Below the pieces are notes generated by a model. It was not told the DNA's origin. It made no database searches and worked only from the letters and a program-made list of their open reading frames with translations. A DNA stretch of 64,000 bases from Mycosarcoma maydis (lineage: Eukaryota; Basidiomycota; Ustilaginomycetes; Ustilaginales), in NCBI RefSeq assembly GCF_000328475.2, contig NC_026496.1, positions 248,001 through 312,000 of the forward strand. Reading direction: 5' to 3'. Positions 9,186-17,913 of this stretch are shown piece by piece (position 1 is the stretch's first letter; each line of letters opens with the position of its first letter). Made by a program: the position numbers and the translations under genes.

Positions 9186-12100
9186 ATGTCGACTTCCAAC
9201 CACGCCAATGACGCTGATGCCGGTGCGTCTACGTCAGCAGATCAGTCGCAGCAGCAGTCCTTGCCACCATTGCATCATCCACAGCGCTCCAACACAGCAC
9301 ACTCGGACGGCAGCAGCTCGTACTATTCTAACGTCGCCGAAGATCTCAAGCGTGCCACCGCAGATATCAACCTCGCTGGCTCCTCACAGTCAGCCGCTGC
9401 AGCTTCCGGCTCTCAACAGCGCCTCCAACCCTCTGCCGTGCCAATGTTGCAATCACGTTCGCACGAGCCAACCACACCCGCCCCGGCTTCCGATCCAAAC
9501 GCACAGCAACAGTCATTGCGTCCATCCACCTCCTTAGCCACTAGCATTGCGACAGACGCAACCTCTTCGCGCAATCGTGCAGACATGGACAGGATAAAGA
9601 GTCGCGCTGTAGATCCGGGATGGAGCTGGGAAAAGGAAAGAGAAAAATACGAAGTATCCAGCTCGATGCGCTCCAACAGCGCCGAGTCTGCTCCCAGCCT
9701 GCCTTCCCGTGCCTCCTCTCGTCCTCCACCCCGTCTCGACACCTCCAGTCTACCAAGAACCAACAATGGCCCAGATCTCGCGCCCTCCAGCGTCTCGGGC
9801 GTCCATTCCAACTTTGCCTCGCCTCAGAACCTCCAAGCTCCTTTCAACCCTATTTCTGGCAACGCCGCCGTCGAGCGTCCAGCACCGAATTCAGTCTCTT
9901 CCAACACAGATGCAAATGGTTCCGCGTCAACACCATCTGGCTCCTCCGCTCCTGCGCCGGACCAGCAGAGATCAGCTCAAACATCGTCATCCTCCGCCAC
10001 CTCGCCGAGACGGCGCGATCAGACCTGTCAAGCATGCGGCAAGATCATGACTGGTCAGTTTGTCCGAGCGCTCGGCAGCGTCTACCATCTCGACTGCTTC
10101 CGATGCAACGACTGCGACAAAGTCGTCGCCGCCAAGTTTTTCCCAGCTACCGACGACATGGTCGACTCCTCGGGCACAGGCCGTCTCTTTCCTCTCTGCG
10201 AGACCGACTACTTTCGACGTCTCGACCTCATCTGTGCAAAGTGCAGCGGTGCGCTAAGAGGCAGCTACATCACGGCGCTTGGCAAGAAGTTTCACGTCGA
10301 GCATTTCACCTGCTCGGTCTGCCCAACCGTCTTTGGTCCTCAGGATAGCTACTACGAGCATGACGGCAGTGTCTTTTGCCACTTTCATTACAGCACCCGC
10401 TTCGCCATCAAGTGCACAGGCTGCAAAACGGCCATCCTCAAGCAGTTTGTCGAGATCAATCGCAACAACACAGACGAACATTGGCATCCCGAGTGCTACA
10501 TGATCCACAAGTTCTGGAACATCAAGTTGTGTCCCACCGGATCCACTCCCAAAGACGGCGCCGCAGCCGTGTCCGAAGTGACTGCTACCGACAACGGAAT
10601 CGACAGCCCCGCGCTGCAGCACTCAGCCAGTCAAGGAGACGCCGTCGAGTCGTCGCCCGGTCAATCCGCTCCTTCGCGCACAGAGCCATCTCCCGACGCT
10701 ACCGAGATCGAGGCCACCGAGACACCTTCCAGTCTCAAGCACAAGCAGAAACAGATGGAGGAGCGCGTCTACCGCATCTGGACCGTACTTTCTGCCTTTG
10801 AAGAGAGCTCCGCAGCGTGCATCTCTGAAATGCTCCGCCACGTCAGCAGCGGCCGCTACCTCGGCGGTGTCAGGATGGCTGAGAAGTTCATCCTACATGT
10901 CGAGATTCTTTTCTCTGCCATCGACGACTTGGAGGCCAACTTTCGCAAGGAAGATGCCAAAGGCGTCTCGCACATTCGTGAAGCCAGAATGTTATGCAAG
11001 AAGATCGTCAACTTCTTTTCCTTGCTTTCGCACACGCAGGAAACAGGTGCAAGGAGGATGGGCATCACTCAGGAACTCCTCTCGCTCGTTACGGGTCTGG
11101 CACACTATCTCAAGATCCTCATCCGTATCGCCTTGACGGGCGCGCTCAAGTTGGACCGCGAGTTCAACAACGAAAGCGCTCTCCATTGGTTCCTGAGCCA
11201 GCTCGCCTTTTCCGCCAAGCTGGGCAGCATCACTGCCGACGACAAGCAGGGCACGCAGCAGCCCAACACTAATACCGTCGGCCCAGACGGCAAATGGTAT
11301 GGCTACCGCTCCCTGCCCCGATCCACCAGCTCGGGCTCGAGCGAAAACGGCGAAGCAGCAACCGATCTTTGCGTTGCATGTGGATCCACCGTTGAAGAAG
11401 AGTGCTTGCGTATGGGCGTCAATCTGCGATGGCACTCCAACTGCCTCAAGTGCTCGACGTGTCAGCGACCTGCTCTGCGTGATGGAGCGTCGACGCGCAA
11501 GCAACCTGACCCTGTACCTGGTGCACCGGAGCCATTACCAGCTTCGCAGTACGGTCTCGAGTCCAAGCGCAGACCGTCCGAGGGTAGCGCTGGTCTCCAG
11601 AGCGGTCCGCGCTCGTTGTCTTCCAGCTCGTGGACGTATGCCTGCTTCTGCCCCCAGTGTTCTGGCGGCTTACAGCTCCGGACAGGCTTTGAGTCGGTCA
11701 CAAGGCTGGAACAATATGCTTTCCTCTTACGTGTTGCGCTCAACCGCCTATTTGCATTGCTGCGCAAGCGCGGCGTTGTTCCGCCTTCGCCGCCAGTTTC
11801 AGCGACGCGTCAGGTGGGAGGAACTGACACTTCCACGCCGGGTGCTGCATCGCCAGCTGATGCCAACGAACAGGTTTCAATGCACGAGGCGTACCGCGAC
11901 TCGCAAGACATCAAGCGAATGAAGTCGGTGAATCTAAATCGCAAGTTGTCGACCAAGGCAAAGGTGCCCCGCATCTCTACGGTGGTTGGCAGTCCGTCAG
12001 GACGGCAGACGCAGACGTCTGATATGCAGAAACACTCTCCCTCCGACATTGGCCTGCAGACCGACAGCAGACGTTCACCTCGTCAAGCCAGCCCTGGCTC

Positions 12101-14099
12101 CTCGCCGAGGGAACCTAGTTCGCCCTTCAAGCGTGAAGTCGGTTCGTCTCGAGAACCCTCGCCGTCGAGTCGGGCACGACAAGCACAGCCGCCGCAAGGC
12201 TACCAGCAGCAGCAGCAGCAACAGCAACAGCCGTACAAACAGCAGCAGGTGTTCCAGCCGGTCCAGCAACAGCAGCATCTTCCGTTTGCATTGCCTCCCC
12301 AGCAGCAGCAGCCTCCTCAGTTTGGCAGCGGCACGTCCGGACGTTCTGGATCGCCCTCAAACCTGGAGCCTGGCTCGATTGTGCCGATCCGACCTGCGTT
12401 TGCACGCCACAATACCGACGTCAAGATTCGCGAAGACGGGCCTATGCGACAGCCTTCCGGCGATGAAATCCAGCGCGAGACAAGGAGTGAGGACGGCATC
12501 ACGCTCGCTGATATCCCGCACATCTTGGAAGCCGAGCAGGCGCGCGAGCAGCACCGACCGCTGCCAAGCGAAGGCACGCGCTGCATCTCCGAGTTGTCGG
12601 CTCTGGAGCTGTTTATCGTCAAGCACATGGCAGTCATGTACCTTCAGCAGTCGGCGCTGCGAGACCACGTCAACCTGGACGATTTGATCGAATTCATCGA
12701 GACGCGCAAGAACACGTTTTGGGGCAAAATCTTCAAGGGTGGCAAGGACAAGAAGGAGATCAAGAAAAAGGGCGTATTTGGCATCCCTCTCGAGATTCTC
12801 GTGGAACGCAATGGCGCCGACTCAACGCTGGGTGCTAGTGCAGCACATCTGCGCGTACCTTCGTTCATCGACGATGTGATCTCGGCCATGAAGCAGATGG
12901 ATTTGTCAGTCGAAGGCATCTTCCGCAAGAACGGCAACATCCGTCGACTCAAGGAGCTGTCCGAGGCGCTCGACCGTGACAGCTCGGCAGTGAATCTGCT
13001 CGATGACAATCCGGTTCAGCTGGCGGCGTTGCTCAAGAAGTTCCTGCGTGAGCTCCCGGATCCGCTCATGACGTTCAAGCTGCACAAGCTGTTTGTCATG
13101 TCGCAAAAGCTGGAATCCGAGGCGGAACGACGTCGCATTCTGCACATGGTGACCATCTTGCTGCCCAAGGGTCATCGCGACACGATGGAGGTGCTGTTCG
13201 CTTTCCTCAAATGGGTCGCATCTTTCTCGCACATTGACGAGGAGACGGGCAGCAAGATGGATTTGCCCAACCTGGCGACGGTGATCTGCCCCAACATTCT
13301 GTACAGCAAGGGAAGCGATCCGACCAAGGACGAGACGTTCCTGGCCAACCGTGCTGTCTTGTACCTGCTTGAGCATCAGGACGAGATCTGGAAGGTGCCC
13401 GAGGAGCTCGAAGCGGTGTTGCAGGACAAGGATTTGATGAACGCTTCGTCGGACCTCACATCGCGCGACATTCTCAAGAAATGCGAAAAGTACGCCAAGC
13501 TGCGCCAGATGCGTGGCGGCATCAGCATGGGACGCAACGGCAGTGGTGGACCGCTTCACGCCGGCGAGCTGCAGAATCGACATCGACCGGATGTACATCC
13601 GCCCACGACGATGCGGCAAGTGCATCAGCGCGAGCAGATGTTGCACCAGCAGCAGCAAAATGCACACAGCCAGTATTCGAGCAACAACGGCGCATTGACG
13701 CCTGTGGGGACCGAGTTCTCGCGCAGCCCAGACAAGCAAGGTCCGTGGTCGGCGGGCGCTGTGCCGCCTGCCGGATTCAGCATGAGTCCGACGCATCGCG
13801 GACCGCTGGGCAACCAGGGCCACACGCCGCAGAAGCCGCTCGGATATGCGCAGCATGGCAATCAAAACGGATACGCAGGTCAAAAGCCCTTCTATCAAGC
13901 GCATGCGCAGCAACAAGCGCAGCATATGGTGCGCCAACCGGGCTCGGCGAGCGCCACCGGACTCGGGCCGCAGGCTTACAACTACCAATCGCAGCAGAGC
14001 CAGCAACAGCAGCACTCGCTGTCGCAGGATCAAGCGTATACGAGGTTCTATCGTGACGGCAATGGAAGCGGTAGTGCCGTAGAGCAGAGGACTACTTAG
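9186..14099 (+). CDS. LRG1: Lrg1-type LIM-domain Rho GTPase-activating protein
   Basis: A 1637-residue intronless protein, predicted to switch off a Rho-family GTPase (Rho1 in the case of yeast Lrg1), controlling polarity and cell-wall synthesis. LIM1 is at about 279-345 (CQACGK...HLDCFRCNDC), LIM2 at 347-406 (CAKCSG...CSVC) and a third, Lrg1-type finger at 409-450 (CTGC...HPECYMIHKFWN). A further LIM-like half starts at about 727 (CVACGS...CLKCSTC) and its second half (CFCPQC) lies near 820. The RhoGAP domain is at about 1196-1408, with the arginine finger in EGIFRKNGNIRRL. Helices between the LIM parts (RIWTVLSAFEESSAACISEM) also match the Lrg1 layout rather than Rga1/2. The long N-terminus is Ser/Pro-rich; polyQ tracts occur near residues 1008-1040 and in the tail. 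Confidence 0.92.
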   Translation: MSTSNHANDADAGASTSADQSQQQSLPPLHHPQRSNTAHSDGSSSYYSNVAEDLKRATADINLAGSSQSAAAASGSQQRLQPSAVPMLQSRSHEPTTPAPASDPNAQQQSLRPSTSLATSIATDATSSRNRADMDRIKSRAVDPGWSWEKEREKYEVSSSMRSNSAESAPSLPSRASSRPPPRLDTSSLPRTNNGPDLAPSSVSGVHSNFASPQNLQAPFNPISGNAAVERPAPNSVSSNTDANGSASTPSGSSAPAPDQQRSAQTSSSSATSPRRRDQTCQACGKIMTGQFVRALGSVYHLDCFRCNDCDKVVAAKFFPATDDMVDSSGTGRLFPLCETDYFRRLDLICAKCSGALRGSYITALGKKFHVEHFTCSVCPTVFGPQDSYYEHDGSVFCHFHYSTRFAIKCTGCKTAILKQFVEINRNNTDEHWHPECYMIHKFWNIKLCPTGSTPKDGAAAVSEVTATDNGIDSPALQHSASQGDAVESSPGQSAPSRTEPSPDATEIEATETPSSLKHKQKQMEERVYRIWTVLSAFEESSAACISEMLRHVSSGRYLGGVRMAEKFILHVEILFSAIDDLEANFRKEDAKGVSHIREARMLCKKIVNFFSLLSHTQETGARRMGITQELLSLVTGLAHYLKILIRIALTGALKLDREFNNESALHWFLSQLAFSAKLGSITADDKQGTQQPNTNTVGPDGKWYGYRSLPRSTSSGSSENGEAATDLCVACGSTVEEECLRMGVNLRWHSNCLKCSTCQRPALRDGASTRKQPDPVPGAPEPLPASQYGLESKRRPSEGSAGLQSGPRSLSSSSWTYACFCPQCSGGLQLRTGFESVTRLEQYAFLLRVALNRLFALLRKRGVVPPSPPVSATRQVGGTDTSTPGAASPADANEQVSMHEAYRDSQDIKRMKSVNLNRKLSTKAKVPRISTVVGSPSGRQTQTSDMQKHSPSDIGLQTDSRRSPRQASPGSSPREPSSPFKREVGSSREPSPSSRARQAQPPQGYQQQQQQQQQPYKQQQVFQPVQQQQHLPFALPPQQQQPPQFGSGTSGRSGSPSNLEPGSIVPIRPAFARHNTDVKIREDGPMRQPSGDEIQRETRSEDGITLADIPHILEAEQAREQHRPLPSEGTRCISELSALELFIVKHMAVMYLQQSALRDHVNLDDLIEFIETRKNTFWGKIFKGGKDKKEIKKKGVFGIPLEILVERNGADSTLGASAAHLRVPSFIDDVISAMKQMDLSVEGIFRKNGNIRRLKELSEALDRDSSAVNLLDDNPVQLAALLKKFLRELPDPLMTFKLHKLFVMSQKLESEAERRRILHMVTILLPKGHRDTMEVLFAFLKWVASFSHIDEETGSKMDLPNLATVICPNILYSKGSDPTKDETFLANRAVLYLLEHQDEIWKVPEELEAVLQDKDLMNASSDLTSRDILKKCEKYAKLRQMRGGISMGRNGSGGPLHAGELQNRHRPDVHPPTTMRQVHQREQMLHQQQQNAHSQYSSNNGALTPVGTEFSRSPDKQGPWSAGAVPPAGFSMSPTHRGPLGNQGHTPQKPLGYAQHGNQNGYAGQKPFYQAHAQQQAQHMVRQPGSASATGLGPQAYNYQSQQSQQQQHSLSQDQAYTRFYRDGNGSGSAVEQRTT

Positions 14100-15162
14100 A
14101 AAGCGGAATCGTGAGGTACTTTGGTGCTATGTCTTCAACTAATTTCAGCTTGATGCGTCCCTGGGGCTCGCGTGGTGTGTCGGATGTCGTGAGTGTACGG
14201 ATGGAGCTTGGCTTGATTCGGACAAGCGAAGCGCATACGTTAGGTGACGGACGGGCATTCGAGTGACGAGTGTGGCTTGGGAAAAGGCGCAAGAGCCTCA
14301 ATCGACGAAGTAGGCTCTCTTTGAGCGCGTCACGACATGACACGGCGGGCAAGTGCAGCCTGAGGCGGCATGTCGCACGTCGTTCTGGTCTGGATTTGGA
14401 AACGTGGTCAAAGAGGAGAGCGACGATGCTTTGGCGGTGAGTTGGGGCGTACGAGCGTGCGCAGCGCAAACTTGCACACGCACTCACACTGCCAAGGCAA
14501 GAGCTGGAGCCAATCTTTTGTGGTGAGGCCTGCGCGGCCAGGAGGAGTGTCTTGGCCGCTGAAATCAGCAGTGGCTAACCCTCGTCGCTCCTACTCTTAA
14601 GAGGAAAGAAGACGATTAGCATGAGCGAGTCTCGATCCATGATGTTGCGATCATGTCCTCTCAACTTTGCCGAGACGCCCGCAGCCGAGTGTGAGAGAGC
14701 CCTGCAGAACCGTCGACAAGTGGCAAACCCATATCGCGAATCTTGAAAGGCGAGGCTAACCTTAAGCCACAGATTTCCACTTGCGCTGTTACACAATCAC
14801 ATTCAACTGTTTGTCATCACGCGACGCCTTGCTACGACGCGCTCCTGCTGTGTGACGGCTGGTGCGTAAACGACTCGTGACTCAGCCATTGGAAATCTCG
14901 CGCTGCGCTGCTCAGCGCTGCCCGGCTCTTCCGCCTCCCAAAGTGCTCACCGCGCAAGATACGAATCCAAGTGCCGATGCATAGTGAGCTTTGGCTCGGC
15001 GCTTTCACATCATATCACTCAGTTCTCAGTGCCTAGTATACTGGGAAAAATCACCAGCTCGTCGCTCGTACCAGTCTGTACAGTTCAAACGCGCTAGCCA
15101 CGCCTGCTGAGCCAAAGCTCTAGCTCGCAGCTCGCAGCGCAGAAGACAAGCCTATCGCCACT
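14100..15162. other. Intergenic region with a 12-bp inverted repeat
   Basis: No credible gene. GAGCTTTGGCTC at 14986-14997 is mirrored exactly by GAGCCAAAGCTC at 15109-15120, enclosing about 110 bp just before the damaged gene. A short direct repeat CTCGCAGCTCGCAGCG follows. Confidence 0.5.
14986..15120. repeat. Perfect 12-bp inverted repeat, arms 111 bp apart
   Basis: Arms are at 14986-14997 and 15109-15120. They could be the ends of a small non-autonomous element, a cruciform or chance. I see no flanking target-site duplication. Confidence 0.6.
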
Positions 15163-16907
15163 TTGTCTGGCTTTCAAGATGCTTCAGCTTTCAGCAAAGA
15201 CCGCAGCTCGACATTTATCTCAGATACACCCACGAGCAGCGCAAGCAAATCCAAACGCTCAGGCACGAGCAAGCGGATACTGCGAGTAAATCGTGCCACC
15301 CGCCTGGTGATCGGAGCTGGAGACCCTGTTTTCAAGAAGCCATGCATAGGCGAGAGCAATGCCGTCGACCAAGGACACAAATCTGTCATGCTGGTGGCGT
15401 CTGCTGTACCCATTGAGCAGCACCAAACAGCTATGAACGAGTCTCAGGATGAGCCAATTCTTTCCATCCATTCTATTCCCCTCCAAAGTGGTTGGTGCGA
15501 GGCTCTTAAGCACCTGACGGCTGAAATGGAGGAGGTGTTAGAGCAAATAGACGCTCCTGCCACGGCCAAAGACGTGATACATGAGCATCCCCACCGGCTG
15601 CAAAAGCCAAGCAGCGACTTGAAGGACGTGAAAGCGGAGGGCGAGGAGGAGGCGAAGGATACTCAGACTCAAGAAGAGAGTGTGGCTTCTGTGCACCATG
15701 ACGCCTATATCGAGGAGTTGTGGGAGCCTAAAGAAGACGCAAAGAAGCACACGAAAAAGCAGGAGAAGATCAAGGCCCAAGAGGACAAGACGCCGCAGGA
15801 GCAAGGCAATCGTGAATTTGTGAAAAAGAAAACCAAGGCTGCCAGTGATCTTGACACACTCAGAGGATGCAGACGCAGAAGGTGAGTGGGTGACGGAGGC
15901 GGACGGGACATGGCAGGTAAAGCAGAGCAAAGAAGCGAAGCAGCTTTACAATGCAACGAACACGCCTCCTGCTGCGAAGAAGCAGCCCACTACAAAACCG
16001 GCGCTTGAGGTGGCTTCCGCAGCGCAGTCAGAAGGGACGCAGATGGCTTTTACTGAACGCAGCGAGGAAGCCAAAGAATCTTAGTGCGTACGAGCTGAAA
16101 GTGGGCAAGAGACGGAATCGACGGCCGGGACATTAGAGGCTAAGAATGTCAGCGAAGAGGTACATCACGAAATGACAGACGCTCCCGAGGTGGTCAACTC
16201 CGCCACAGTGGAGCGGGAAGCGAGCGAACCCCAGATTTTCCAAATTAGTCCAGGCGCAGAAGACACCGGAATAGTCGACACCAAAACCTGGGGTACCGCG
16301 GATGTGCTGGCTGTCTCCATCAAGAGTATGCACATCACTGGTGCTTGTGATGGCCACAACAGCATTCAGGACACTTGTAAAGAAGACCAAACACGTGGCG
16401 AAAGCACAAGTTAGTGTTACCACGCAAGACGAGACCCGGAAGGAGATGTCAGCCGACGCCGAACCAGTCGCCGAGTCGGCTGCAGAGACTTCAGAGCAGA
16501 TTGAGCATGGAGACGGCCCGACCAACAGTCTGAGCATGACAACGCGCTCCCTTGTTCATCTATTCAGAGGAGAGGAGCCTGAAGATGCCGACTGCACCGA
16601 TAAGGTTGCTGAGCCCACGATAGACGAGATTCGAGTTGACGTTTTCGGGCTACAAAACACAGACACGGACAGGCCCGAATTCGAAGCTTCAGTCGCACGT
16701 GCAGATGAAGCCGAAACGTCTCTGAACCGACTGCGAGGACAACGGCTGGTTCAAGCAACCAGAAGGACGCCAAGTGAAACAAAACCAGAGGCGTTGCGAT
16801 CGCTCTGGTCTGAGCTGAACATGATGCTTTCCAGATGCACGCAAATGAAGGTGATATGTGAGGCACAGTGCGAGGGTGCGGTTGCATGCATGTGTGTTGG
16901 CGCCTAG
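15163..16907 (+). pseudogene. Probable broken gene for an acidic, Glu/Lys-rich protein (three frames)
   Basis: Protein-like sequence passes through all three forward frames. Frame 1 runs 15163-15885 (SKSKRSGTSKRILRVNRATR, then Glu/Lys-rich to a stop). Frame 2 runs about 15845-16414 with an internal TAG at 16082-16084. Frame 3 runs about 16370-16907, ending CVGA. The style (acidic, Glu/Lys/Thr-rich, low hydrophobicity) is the same in all three, as expected for one gene with two frameshifts and a nonsense codon. Frame 1 has no ATG near its beginning, only a TTG. Alternatively it is a multi-exon gene: an AG|GTGAGT donor lies at 15880-15887, but I could not find acceptors that join all parts. I recognise no domain; it is probably lineage-specific. 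Confidence 0.45.
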
Positions 16908-17913
16908 ATTTGTGCAATGAGCCAAGAACTATGTACAAGAGTCACGAGTAGAGATCAGGCAACGGCAAATGGGAATCATGCGAAAGTCAGGGACAAAGAT
17001 AGAAGTTGTCCGTACGTGTTGAGGTGGGCGGAGTGTCAAACTGCGCATTCACGATTCGCATTCACGATTCGTGATTTTTGCGCATGACACGTTCCGTGAC
17101 TGACTTTGACGCGTGTGAGACGACAGTTGTGAGTTGGTTGTCACACGATTCTGACACTCACGACTGAGTTTGGGTTGGCTGTGAGTATTGGCTGTGGCCT
17201 TGATCATTTGTCGAGCGAAATCGTGAGTGGCGAGAGGAGGCGGGTTGGACGAGCTTACGAGGTATGTGCATGAAAGTCAGTCGTGGCTGGCGGGTAAAAA
17301 CGCATGGGAAAAACGTGAAGCTCGGGAAGGCTGAACGCAGTCACGGTCGGAGTCACGAGTATGCTTCCCGTCCTGAGCCTGGTTTGGTCATCCATGGCGG
17401 GTTTTTATCCGTTGCTGCGCGGTTGACGGAGAATCTGTGAATCACGAATCAGGCAGGTTCGTGCGAGTCTCGTGTCTGTGTCAGGGTCCTGTTGAACAAC
17501 GCTCAACGCTCACCGTTGCCACACAATCACGAATTGCCTCGATCGCCGCCGCATATACCAGCACCGTCATACAACTGCATACCCTTCCGTGTTCCAGCAC
17601 CAGCCATGTGGAGTCGCAGAGATTTGCTCCAAGCCAACAGGCTCAGCATACGCTGAGCATGGCGCGTTGTGTCGCACCCAAGCCCGTGAAGCGAAGGTGT
17701 CCAGCTCATCGCCTCGTCGTGCTCATGCTTGTTTGCTTCCACACCAGCATCCTCTCAGCACACGCCTTCGCTGTGTGCCGCTCTGCTTGTCTTTATAAGT
17801 GGTCACTTGTGCGGTGTATCCATTCCCACTCGCCCCGAAACTTTGTCCGCTCCCTCCTCCACTTACTCTCTCACTCTCTCTTTCATCCATCCCCACTCTA
17901 GAAACTCGTCAAC
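16908..17913. promoter_or_regulatory. Promoter region of the DUF2235 gene, rich in the dispersed motif
   Basis: No gene is supported. It holds the densest motif cluster of the first half of the window: overlapping ATTCACGATT / ATTCGTGATT copies at 17047-17077, AATCACGAATC at 17440-17450 and AATCACGAATT at 17525-17535. The last ~100 bases are C/T-rich leader. Confidence 0.5.

Noticed and set aside
12906..14033. 375-codon minus-strand open frame inside the RhoGAP gene
   Set aside because: It is antisense to the conserved RhoGAP domain, Leu/Arg-rich and without domain. It arises from GC-rich codon use on the other strand.
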